A stretch of DNA of 11,082 nt, from positions 1-11,082 of the forward strand of contig CAZKNF010000090.1 in NCBI GenBank assembly GCA_964554105.1, in the 5' to 3' direction. Made by a program: the position numbers and the translations under genes. This document shows positions 1 through 5,920 of this stretch, piece after piece (within the stretch, counting starts at the first letter, position 1; every line of letters starts with the position of its first letter). The DNA comes from CAZKNF01 sp964554105 (GTDB taxonomy: Bacteria > Bacteroidota > Rhodothermia > Rhodothermales > VXPQ01). The notes beneath the pieces were generated by a model. It was not told where the DNA came from. It ran no database searches and saw nothing but the letters and a program-made list of their open reading frames with translations.

Positions 1-49
1 CTGGAAAGCCTCCCGTCTCGACCCGATCATCGCGCTGGGGCGGGAGTAG
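1..49 (+). CDS. C-terminal tail of a MacB/FtsX-like ABC transporter permease (partial)
   Basis: Reading from base 2 gives WKASRLDPIIALGRE followed by a TAG stop at 47-49. This matches the very characteristic end of MacB/FtsX-type permeases (pattern W-[RK]-A-[AS]-R-[LV]-DP-I-x-AL-R-x-E-stop), which are inner-membrane subunits of export or lipoprotein-release ABC systems, including the duplicated orphan permeases common in Acidobacteria-like genomes. Only 15 codons are in the window, so the rest of the gene, its ATPase partner and its substrate cannot be judged. The identification rests on one short motif, but the motif sits directly at a stop codon as expected for the family. Confidence 0.55.
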   Translation, partial: WKASRLDPIIALGRE

Positions 50-63
50 GGGCCTCTCAAGAT

Positions 64-79
64 CCGCATCGATCTGCGG
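64..79. terminator. Short GC-rich hairpin between convergent genes
   Basis: CCGCA (64-68) and TGCGG (75-79) form a perfect 5-bp stem with a 6-nt loop. It lies between the permease stop (47-49) and the stop of the minus-strand gene (106-108), where a bidirectional terminator would be expected. There is no T-tract on either side, so intrinsic termination is only a possibility. Confidence 0.25.
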
Positions 80-105
80 GCGGGCGTGATTGATGCGGTC
101 GGTAG

Positions 106-1197
106 TCACCCCAAACAGCCCCGCACAAAATCGCGGCGAACTCGCGCCGGCCGGCGGATCGCGTCGAAGAATTCCTCAAGGTATGCGGCGGAACGCCTCG
201 CGTATTTTTCCTCGAGAAGCGGGAAGCCGGAGAACAGGCGCATCAGGTCCTCCTGCCGATCGCGGAAACGGTCGAACACGGCCGCGAACTCGTCTTCCGT
301 GCGGCAGAAGCCCATATACTTGCGATCACGCACCGAGCGAAGATTAAGCTGCGCATCCGGGACGGCGTACGGCGCGCTGATGAGGCCCGACCAATCGAAA
401 TCGTACGGTACGGCGAAGAGGACGCTCGTCGATGGGGCGAAGATCAACCTGATGTTGTGCCGACTCGTGATGCCCCAATCCGTGTTGCCGATCATGTACT
501 GGAAGACGGACAGGAGGGTCGTCGTTTCACGGTGCGTCGCCTCCGGATGAATCGCCGCGCCGCTTTCGACCAGATGCGCTCCATTGCGCTCGGCCATCCG
601 TTCTTCGTCTTCAATGATGAAGCCGTATTTCGTGACGGACGCGTCTCTCCCGCGGCTGTCGACGTAGGTGATTTCGAGGAGCCGCGTGCGAAAGCTGACG
701 TCTGTCAGCAGGTTGTATGCCCTGTAGAGGAGATACTCCTGCAGCACGTACTGCTGAAAGCTGTCGCTTCGATTTCGGCAATGCGTTACGAGCTTCAGTT
801 TGTCCTGTCCCTCGAAAACGGTTTCCGTGACCTGCTTTTTCTTGAAGTTGAGCCGCAATGGCGGAATGTCGCAGTCGAGATAGATCAAACGGAAGTAGCC
901 ACGCGCCTTGATTTTCAGATCGAGGGTGATGTTCTGCCCTGCATCCGACGTATAACTGAGCATTCCCGGCTTGTAGTCCTGCTCTTCCGCACGGTCCCGG
1001 AGCACGAGGCCGAAGTCCATCGTGATCGTCACCTTCAACGGGTCGTCGTCGGCGAACAGCGCGTCGGATGGCTCGACGATTTGCGAACGCGCCGGGGCTG
1101 GCGGCGCCGACACGGTGAGGAGGAGAACACCGAGCGCGGCCACTATCGGCCGGGCTGCGAGGTGCCTGATGCCTGATGCTTGTGATGCAATGTCCAC
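106..1197 (-). CDS. Uncharacterised secreted protein, remote CotH-kinase-like
   Basis: A GTG start at 1197 gives 363 aa; the frame stays open to another GTG at 1254 (382 aa). I prefer 1197. It has AAGGTGG five bases upstream, puts a hydrophobic signal segment (IVAALGVLLLTVSA, then APPAPARS) at about residues 18-38, and a candidate promoter at 1260-1287 would place the transcript start near 1254. The mature protein should be periplasmic or secreted. Visible motifs, numbered from 1197: RLNFKKKQV at about 115-123, a helix region QQYVLQEYLLYRAYNLL at about 148-164, NTDW plus RHN at about 238-248, and VPYDFDW at about 263-269. The order 'helix after a basic strand, N-x-DW...N, then DFDW' resembles the ATP- and metal-binding half of CotH-type kinases. 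It also matches a recurrent family of hypothetical proteins in Acidobacteria-like genomes, recalled rather than searched. No function is established; kinase activity is inference. Confidence 0.75.
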   Translation of the reverse strand: MDIASQASGIRHLAARPIVAALGVLLLTVSAPPAPARSQIVEPSDALFADDDPLKVTITMDFGLVLRDRAEEQDYKPGMLSYTSDAGQNITLDLKIKARGYFRLIYLDCDIPPLRLNFKKKQVTETVFEGQDKLKLVTHCRNRSDSFQQYVLQEYLLYRAYNLLTDVSFRTRLLEITYVDSRGRDASVTKYGFIIEDEERMAERNGAHLVESGAAIHPEATHRETTTLLSVFQYMIGNTDWGITSRHNIRLIFAPSTSVLFAVPYDFDWSGLISAPYAVPDAQLNLRSVRDRKYMGFCRTEDEFAAVFDRFRDRQEDLMRLFSGFPLLEEKYARRSAAYLEEFFDAIRRPARVRRDFVRGCLG

Positions 1198-1259
1198 GAC
1201 AGCCACCTTCGTCTGGTTCGAAGCAGCCCGTGTCGGCAGAAGAACAACTTGCACCTCCG

Positions 1260-1287
1260 ATTATCCGCGTAAATGGAGGTTCGGCAA
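1260..1287 (-). promoter_or_regulatory. Candidate promoter for the secreted CotH-like gene
   Basis: On the minus strand TTGCCG (1282-1287) and GATAAT (1260-1265) are separated by 16 bp, a reasonable sigma70-like -35/-10 pair. Transcription would begin near 1254, leaving a short leader before the GTG at 1197. This is a pattern match only; lineages with a divergent housekeeping promoter would not use it. Confidence 0.35.
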
Positions 1288-1409
1288 CAAACGAGTGACC
1301 GCCTTTTCGGGGCGCGGTGCGTGCTAGACGGCCTTCAACGTACGTACGCAACGCGGTGCTTTGAGTTACGTTTTTCAGCGGACGTGGAAGCGACGGCCGA
1401 GCTCACAAC

Positions 1410-1420
1410 ATCACGTGATC
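1410..1420. promoter_or_regulatory. GATCACGTG motif copy 1 (palindromic form)
   Basis: ATCACGTGAT at 1410-1419 is a perfect 10-bp palindrome, and 1412-1420 reads GATCACGTG on the minus strand. It lies upstream of hsp20 and is the most symmetric of four copies. A homodimeric regulator site is the natural reading, but the protein is unknown. Confidence 0.45.
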
Positions 1421-1453
1421 AGGTCGTTACAGACCTCATGGATCCCTCCCTGC

Positions 1454-1472
1454 ATGCACTCGTGCATATAAG
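1454..1472 (+). promoter_or_regulatory. Inverted repeat abutting a TATAAG -10-like box upstream of hsp20
   Basis: ATGCAC (1454-1459) and GTGCAT (1462-1467) are exact reverse complements separated by TC. The right arm overlaps TATAAG (1467-1472), which could be a -10 element; no good -35 sits about 17 bp upstream. An operator in the spacer, or dependence on an activator or alternative sigma factor, would both fit. Promoter assignment is weak; the inverted repeat itself is certain. Confidence 0.35.
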
Positions 1473-1497
1473 AGAAGCGTGGGACTATCGGGAGACC

Positions 1498-1506
1498 GAT
1501 CACGTG
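1498..1506 (+). promoter_or_regulatory. GATCACGTG motif copy 2
   Basis: Exact GATCACGTG, extended to GATCACGTGGG, a form shared with copy 4 at 2197. It lies about 90 bp before the hsp20 start and downstream of the TATAAG box, so if that box is used the site would fall in the early transcribed leader. Confidence 0.4.
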
Positions 1507-1577
1507 GGGCGGCGAAACAAATCCCTCGCCTCCGTTCGCCCGCGCCAGATGGGATGAAACAAGGTACTAACCGTGTC

Positions 1578-1586
1578 AAGGAGGAG
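1578..1586 (+). promoter_or_regulatory. Strong ribosome binding site that fixes the hsp20 start
   Basis: AAGGAGGAG ends six bases before the ATG at 1593. The frame is open further upstream to 1479, but this near-perfect Shine-Dalgarno sequence makes 1593 the start. Confidence 0.85.
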
Positions 1587-1592
1587 AAAACG

Positions 1593-2120
1593 ATGGCTGA
1601 GGAAAGAAAACACGGAGAAGGTCGAGGAAACGGGGAGCAGGTAGAAGTCACACGTCGCGAGGCAGAGCCGGCGTCGTGGACCGGGGGCCCGGTGTCCATG
1701 GTGCGACGCCTGGCAGAGGAGATGGATCGTGCATTCGATACGTTCGGATTTCCTGCAGCCGGCTGGCGTCGCGGACCGCTATCGAAGGAACTCTGGTCGC
1801 CGCAGGTGGAAATGCTGGAACGGGACGGCAACATCGTCGTGCGCGCCGATCTACCAGGCCTGAAAAAGGAAGACGTGAACGTCGAAGTGCGCGAGAAGGC
1901 GCTCATCCTGCAGGGCGAGCGGAAGCAAGAGCAGGAAGAGGAACGGGAAGGTTATTACCGCAGCGAGCGCAGCTACGGCCGGTTCTACCGGAGCATCCCG
2001 TTGCCGGAGGGTATCAATCCCGACGAGGCGAACGCAACGTTCAAGGACGGCGTGCTCGAGGTCCGGATGCCCGCTCCGGAGCGTGCCGAACCAACCGGAC
2101 GCCGAATCGAGATTCAATAG
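1593..2120 (+). CDS. Hsp20/alpha-crystallin family small heat-shock protein
   Basis: 175 aa, cytoplasmic ATP-independent holdase that binds unfolding proteins and hands them to refolding chaperones. The N-terminal arm (about 1-67) is charged and variable, with an amphipathic VRRLAEEMDRAFDTFGF segment at 37-53. The alpha-crystallin domain spans about 68-160 and begins WSPQVEMLERDGNIVVRADLPG; it contains the family signature GVLEVRMP at about 153-160. The C-terminus carries an I-x-I motif (IEI, 172-174), which docks on neighbouring subunits in oligomers. Length and architecture are normal for bacterial class A/IbpA-like proteins. The start at 1593 is set by AAGGAGGAG at 1578-1586. Two GATCACGTG sites lie upstream and two downstream. 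Family identification is secure; the stimulus that induces it is not visible. Confidence 0.96.
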   Translation: MAEERKHGEGRGNGEQVEVTRREAEPASWTGGPVSMVRRLAEEMDRAFDTFGFPAAGWRRGPLSKELWSPQVEMLERDGNIVVRADLPGLKKEDVNVEVREKALILQGERKQEQEEEREGYYRSERSYGRFYRSIPLPEGINPDEANATFKDGVLEVRMPAPERAEPTGRRIEIQ

Positions 2121-2122
2121 TC

Positions 2123-2148
2123 CGCTCGTGACGCACGCTCGACGAGCG
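2123..2148 (+). terminator. Alternative hairpins just after hsp20
   Basis: CGCTCGT (2123-2129) pairs with ACGAGCG (2142-2148). A second 5' arm, CGCTC (2136-2140), can instead pair with GAGCG (2144-2148) around a GAC triloop, so two stems compete for the same 3' arm. The structure begins three bases after the hsp20 stop. No T-tract follows, so it may stabilise the mRNA end rather than terminate. Confidence 0.35.
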
Positions 2149-2152
2149 CGAA

Positions 2153-2161
2153 GATCACGTG
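2153..2161 (+). promoter_or_regulatory. GATCACGTG motif copy 3
   Basis: Exact GATCACGTG in the 195-bp space between hsp20 and the PEBP-family gene, 44 bp before copy 4 on the same strand. Confidence 0.4.
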
Positions 2162-2196
2162 TCAGGACGCGTATCGGCGGCCCTCCTGCGCATAGC

Positions 2197-2205
2197 GATC
2201 ACGTG
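2197..2205 (+). promoter_or_regulatory. GATCACGTG motif copy 4
   Basis: Exact GATCACGTG, extended to GATCACGTGGG as in copy 2. It starts 49 bp before a TATAGT box (2246-2251) that could be the -10 of the PEBP-family gene, a distance compatible with an upstream activator site. The promoter itself is weakly supported because no -35 is evident. Confidence 0.4.
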
Positions 2206-2315
2206 GGAATCCGCCGCTCGATCGGGAGACGAGAGATGGCCTCGATATAGTGGAACCCCTCTCGCCAGGGGGAGAATCTCGGCAAGATAAAATCACGAAC
2301 CAACACGGACGCACG

Positions 2316-2801
2316 ATGGCGGACACCCTCACATTTAGGAGCGCGGCATTCGACACCGGAGCGGCCATCCCCCAGAAATACACCTGCGACGGCAGCGACA
2401 TCTCCCCTCCGCTTACCTGGAGTAATCTTCCGGAAGGAACGGAAAGCGTGGCGCTGATCGTAGATGACCCGGATGCTCCGGGAAAAACATTCGTGCACTG
2501 GATCCTCTTCAATCTACCCCCTGATCGTGACGTTCTCCCGGAAGATCTGAATGTGGATCAGCATTTCGGAGACGACGCGCAGTCACCCCTGGAAGGCTCC
2601 AATGATTTCGGCAATCAAGGCTACGGCGGACCGTGCCCGCCGCCGGACGATGATGCCCATCGGTATTTCTTCCGCCTCTACGCCCTGGATACGGCGCTGG
2701 ACCTCGGGGCGGGTGCTTTGAAGCGGCAGCTCACGAAGGCGATGGACGGTCACATACTCGAACAGGCCGATATTATGGGCACGTATCAGCGCAGTGGGTG
2801 A
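2316..2801 (+). CDS. YbhB/YbcL family (PEBP-like) protein
   Basis: 161 aa from ATG 2316. The phosphatidylethanolamine-binding-protein fold is recognised by YTCDGSDISPPLTW (22-35), DPDAPG (51-56), HW (61-62), GPCPPP (105-110) with the following H115-R-Y, and FFRLYALD (118-125). These residues line the conserved anion-binding pocket of the family. The bacterial members (E. coli YbhB, YbcL) have no agreed biochemical role; ligand or inhibitor functions are proposed. No signal peptide is seen, so it is probably cytoplasmic. The frame is open to a GTG at 2250, but homology begins at MADTLTFRS, so I use 2316; the ribosome binding site there is weak. It ends seven bases before the next gene starts, so the two are probably co-transcribed. 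Its stop codon lies in the first copy of a 15-bp tandem duplication. Confidence 0.95.
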   Translation: MADTLTFRSAAFDTGAAIPQKYTCDGSDISPPLTWSNLPEGTESVALIVDDPDAPGKTFVHWILFNLPPDRDVLPEDLNVDQHFGDDAQSPLEGSNDFGNQGYGGPCPPPDDDAHRYFFRLYALDTALDLGAGALKRQLTKAMDGHILEQADIMGTYQRSG

Positions 2802-2822
2802 CATCTAAGTGGGTGACATCTA
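2793..2822 (+). repeat. Perfect 15-bp tandem duplication at a gene junction
   Basis: AGTGGGTGACATCTA occurs at 2793-2807 and again, with no gap, at 2808-2822. The first copy contains the last codons and TGA stop of the PEBP-family gene; the second supplies the GTG start and first codons of the next gene. In the first copy the same GTG frame runs into TAA after four codons, so only the second copy can start the downstream gene. Confidence 0.95.
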
Positions 2823-3813
2823 CCGGTCCGATATGGCCACGCGCGGCAACATGCTTGCCCTGACCGACGACGGTCTCGTTCGGATTGAAGTGCAGGCCGA
2901 GCATGCGCACGTGACGCAGCTCAGAGAAGACGACCGGCTGCAGTGTCTCGCCCGGGACCCTCGCGACGACGCGTTAATCTATGTCGGTTCGCGTGGTGGC
3001 GGCGTGTGGATGAGCTCGGACGGCGGGGAGGAATGGGCGGATGCGGAGCTGCCGGAGCCGGACGTATTCTCTCTGGCGGTGAGTCGGGCCGACGGCAGCG
3101 TGTATGCCGGTACCGAGCCGAGCAAACTCTTCAAGAGCACCGACGGCGGCGGCTCGTGGCACGAGATGACCGGACTGCAAGAGATACCGTCGCGACCCGA
3201 CTGGAGCTTTCCGCCGCGGCCGTGGACCTCCCACGTCCGGTCCATCGCTCCTCATCCTGAAGACGCCGGCCTCCTGCTCGTCGGCATCGAGCTGGGCGGC
3301 CTGATGCGTAGCTTTGACGGCGGCGAGACGTGGCAGGATCATCGTCCCGGTGCGCAGAAGGATGTCCACGCCCTCGCATGGCATCCCGACCACCACGAGC
3401 GGGCATACGAAGCAGGTGGAGGCGGCGCTGCATGGAGCGCAGACGGCGGAGAATCCTGGGAGCCCGCCGATGATGGACGGGATCGGCACTACACGTGGGC
3501 CCTGGCGGTCCATCCCCACATTCCCGATCTCTGGTACGTCTCGGCCTCTCCGAGTGCCCGCGACGCCCACTACGGCGGAAATGCCCGTGCGCGCATCTAT
3601 CGCCGGCGCGGCACTGGTCCCTGGAATCCGCTCACCGGCGGCCTGCCGGATCCGCTCGACAGCATGCCGTACGCCCTGCTGCATACCGGACAGCGGCTCT
3701 ACGCAGGACTTAAAAACGGACTGCTCTACACAAGAAGCGACGACGGCGACACCTGGAGCGGGCTCGACGTGCACGGCGCATCGCTAGCCAACCTGAAGAC
3801 CGTCGTTCTCTAA
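2809..3813 (+). CDS. BNR/Asp-box repeat beta-propeller-like protein
   Basis: 334 aa from GTG 2809. Five Asp-box repeats of form S-x-D-G-G-x-x-W are visible: SSDGGEEW (69-76), STDGGGSW (110-117), SFDGGETW (168-175), SADGGESW (210-217) and the variant RSDDGDTW (309-316). Each follows a strand with a glycine-rich turn, as in sialidase-like and YCF48-like propellers; automated pipelines often call such proteins 'glycosyl hydrolase'. I see no sialidase catalytic arginine triad or FRIP-type motif, so enzymatic activity is not supported; a binding or assembly role is possible. No signal peptide or membrane segment is seen, unusual for many Asp-box proteins, so a cytoplasmic location is inferred. The start is seven bases after the upstream stop and lacks a clear Shine-Dalgarno sequence, suggesting translational coupling; ATG 2833 is an alternative start. 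Confidence 0.88.
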   Translation: MGDIYRSDMATRGNMLALTDDGLVRIEVQAEHAHVTQLREDDRLQCLARDPRDDALIYVGSRGGGVWMSSDGGEEWADAELPEPDVFSLAVSRADGSVYAGTEPSKLFKSTDGGGSWHEMTGLQEIPSRPDWSFPPRPWTSHVRSIAPHPEDAGLLLVGIELGGLMRSFDGGETWQDHRPGAQKDVHALAWHPDHHERAYEAGGGGAAWSADGGESWEPADDGRDRHYTWALAVHPHIPDLWYVSASPSARDAHYGGNARARIYRRRGTGPWNPLTGGLPDPLDSMPYALLHTGQRLYAGLKNGLLYTRSDDGDTWSGLDVHGASLANLKTVVL

Positions 3814-3834
3814 TTGCATACGAGGACGAACTTG

Positions 3835-5646
3835 TTAGCCGGTGTTATCGAGAAGCGCCAGCCCGGTTGCAATAGGGCTCTCTCTTGCCAGCGTTGGGCC
3901 TGCATGTGAATCGGTCAGCTTCAGCTCGGGCAGGCCGGCTCGCTCGTCGAAATACTCATAGAGCTGCTGGATGGCGATGGCACCCTCGCCGACAGCCGAC
4001 GCAACCCGTTTGACGGATCGATACCGTACGTCGCCGGCTGCGAAGATGCCGGGAACACTCGTTTCAAGGAAGAGGGGCGGACGCTTCAGAGGCCACACGC
4101 CGCCGAATCGTTCGTCCTGCATCAGATCCGTGCCCGTTAAAACGTAGCCCCGTTTGTCCCGTAAGATCGCATCGCCCATCCAATCCGTACGCGGCTCCGC
4201 ACCGATCAGGACGAAGAGGGCCGACGCCGATACTCGCTCGATCATGCCCGTATCCCGATCCCGGATTACGAGCTTCTCGAGGTGTCCATCGCCTTCGCCG
4301 TCAACCAGATCCACGCCCACGCGCACGTACACGTTGGGCAATTGGTCGATTTCAGTAATCAGGTACTCCGACATATTCCTGGACAGCGAGTCACCGCGCA
4401 CGAGCACCGTTACCGAGCGAGCGTGCTTCGCGAGATGCGCAGCGGCCTGACCTGCCGAGTTGCCGCCGCCCACCACGCACACGTCTTGCCCCTCCATCGC
4501 TCGCGCTTCACTTCCGGCCGCGCCGTAGAATACGCCCGCGCCGAGCATCGCTTCGAGCCGCGGAATGCCGAGCCGACGCCACGAAACGCCTGTAGTCAGC
4601 AGGACAGCTCGCGCCGATGCTTCCCGGCCATCCGCCACACGCACCCGATGCTGCGACCCACCGGCGCAGAGATCTTTCGCCTCCTGGGCGAAGACCATGT
4701 TGGCGCCGAAGAGCCACGCCTGCTCACACGCACGGTAGGCAAAGTCGCTGCCTCCTACTCCCCACGTAAACCCGGGGAAATTGCGGATGCGCGAGCTCAT
4801 GCCCGCCTGTCCGCCGGAGATCTTTTGCTCCAGTACGACCGTGCTGAGGCCGTCAGATGCCGCGTAGACGGCCGCGGCCAATCCCGCCGGGCCCGCGCCC
4901 ACGATCGCAACGTCGTAGAGCTCATCCTCCAGGTGCGTGCCGCCGCCGACGGACTCGATGAGCTCGGCATCGGAGGGCCGGACGAGCACGCGCCCGTCGT
5001 GACGAACCGCCAATGGAAGCGAGGCCCCATCGTGTTTCACCTCTTCTAGAAGACGACGTCCGGCGTCCGAATCCTCGTCATAGAAGGCATACGGCATGCT
5101 CAACCGTGTCAGCAAATCCCGGATCTCGTGACTGCGCGCACTCCGCGCCGGCCCGATGACACGGAGTATATTGAATCCCTGCTCCTGCGATGCGGACCAC
5201 GCAGCCAGAAATTCGCTGACTGCGGGATACAATCCCTGGTCAGGAAACCACGGCTTCACGAGGTGATAATCGATCTGACCGAGCATCATGGCCCGGACCG
5301 TGGGATTCGCCGCTGTATAGTCCCGCTCAACGAGCAGAATGCGCTTCGCGGCCGGAAAGGTCACGTGGGCCTTCGCCAAAAAATCCACTCCGCTCTCGGC
5401 GCCCAGGTACTGGTCCGCGATCAGCAGTGCGACGGGTCTTGCTTCCGCCGCAAGCATCCGAAGCGCATCGAGGGCGGCCTCGGACGTCGCTTCCGAAAGA
5501 ATCCGGCAGTCGCTGCCGAATCGCCTTGCGAGGTCATCTCGCAGCGCCTCCAGCACCTGAGGCTCCTGCACGACGATGAAAATAATGGGCTGATCCGTAG
5601 GCGTCGCAGACCGAGCGGCTTCGCTCCGTGTCTGTTCGGTGATCAT
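3835..5646 (-). CDS. Fused receiver / thioredoxin-like / thioredoxin-reductase-like FAD oxidoreductase
   Basis: 603 aa from ATG 5646 (MITEQ). The frame is open to GTG 5751, but the extra 35 residues match no domain and GGAA lies seven bases before 5646. Residues about 20-135 form a receiver domain with a candidate phospho-Asp D78 (LLIADQYL) and Lys131 (VKPW); one of the usual acidic pair is replaced (VVQEP) and the switch Thr/Ser is absent. Residues about 158-233 are thioredoxin/glutaredoxin-like but have GPARSARS where an active-site CxxC would lie. Residues about 244-565 are a class II flavoprotein: GAGPAG (250-255) for FAD, GGGNSA (393-398) for NAD(P)H and GIFAAGDV (533-540) for FAD. The reductase CxxC site reads YGAAGS (374-379). 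Four cysteines exist, none paired. This matches a family annotated 'fused response regulator/thioredoxin-disulfide reductase', but classical disulfide reduction looks impossible. It is convergent with the Asp-box gene, 21 bp apart. Confidence 0.92.
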   Translation of the reverse strand: MITEQTRSEAARSATPTDQPIIFIVVQEPQVLEALRDDLARRFGSDCRILSEATSEAALDALRMLAAEARPVALLIADQYLGAESGVDFLAKAHVTFPAAKRILLVERDYTAANPTVRAMMLGQIDYHLVKPWFPDQGLYPAVSEFLAAWSASQEQGFNILRVIGPARSARSHEIRDLLTRLSMPYAFYDEDSDAGRRLLEEVKHDGASLPLAVRHDGRVLVRPSDAELIESVGGGTHLEDELYDVAIVGAGPAGLAAAVYAASDGLSTVVLEQKISGGQAGMSSRIRNFPGFTWGVGGSDFAYRACEQAWLFGANMVFAQEAKDLCAGGSQHRVRVADGREASARAVLLTTGVSWRRLGIPRLEAMLGAGVFYGAAGSEARAMEGQDVCVVGGGNSAGQAAAHLAKHARSVTVLVRGDSLSRNMSEYLITEIDQLPNVYVRVGVDLVDGEGDGHLEKLVIRDRDTGMIERVSASALFVLIGAEPRTDWMGDAILRDKRGYVLTGTDLMQDERFGGVWPLKRPPLFLETSVPGIFAAGDVRYRSVKRVASAVGEGAIAIQQLYEYFDERAGLPELKLTDSHAGPTLARESPIATGLALLDNTG

Positions 5647-5894
5647 TACGTTGTTCCGATTTAAGGGACGCCGCCGCCAACGCACCGCACTGCTCGGATC
5701 GTCTGCAGCCGGCCGACGGGCCCAGGCTTCATTTTTAGATTCTTCCGGCACGCTACGACGCCGAGGAATTTTAGTTACGGCGTCCCATAGTCGGCGCTCG
5801 TCGGGTCCGTCAGGTGGCTTTCGTCATCCTCAGTCCTGATTGTGGAGAATAAGCATCATTGTCTGGCACCCCACTCGCGCTCGATGAAGAGGAG

Positions 5895-5920
5895 GTGCTG
5901 AGGTCATTCAGCTACAGCAC
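5895..5920 (-). other. Nested inverted repeats at the 3' end of the cardiolipin synthase gene
   Basis: GTGCTG (5895-5900) pairs with CAGCAC (5915-5920), and within it GCTGA (5897-5901) pairs with TCAGC (5908-5912); the two stems share bases and exclude each other. The stop codon of the gene (CTA at 5912-5914) lies inside. No T-tract follows on the minus strand. The 265 bp from here to the next gene's start otherwise show nothing I can name. Confidence 0.3.

Larger units (their letters stand above)
1198..1592. other. Divergent intergenic region between the secreted-protein gene and hsp20
   Basis: About 400 bp with no convincing gene; the open frames here have no recognisable protein. It holds the minus-strand promoter candidate at 1260-1287, an ACGTACGT palindrome at 1338-1345, a 10-bp palindrome ATCACGTGAT at 1410-1419, a perfect inverted repeat ATGCAC-TC-GTGCAT at 1454-1467 next to TATAAG, a second GATCACGTG at 1498-1506, and the strong hsp20 ribosome binding site. 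No CIRCE element (TTAGCACTC-N9-GAGTGCTAA) is present, and I see no sigma32-type promoter. Confidence 0.6.

Noticed and set aside
457..1176. 239-codon plus-strand frame opposite the secreted CotH-like gene
   Set aside because: The minus frame has a signal peptide and family motifs; the plus frame has neither.
1410..1592. CIRCE or sigma32 heat-shock control of hsp20
   Set aside because: Neither TTAGCACTC-N9-GAGTGCTAA nor a CTTGAA/CCCCAT-type pair is present.
2974..3774. 266-codon minus-strand frame opposite the Asp-box gene
   Set aside because: The plus frame carries five regular Asp-box repeats, so the minus frame is a by-product.
4282..5049. 255-codon plus-strand frame opposite the flavoprotein gene
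   Set aside because: Antisense shadow in high-GC DNA; His/Arg-rich and without motifs.
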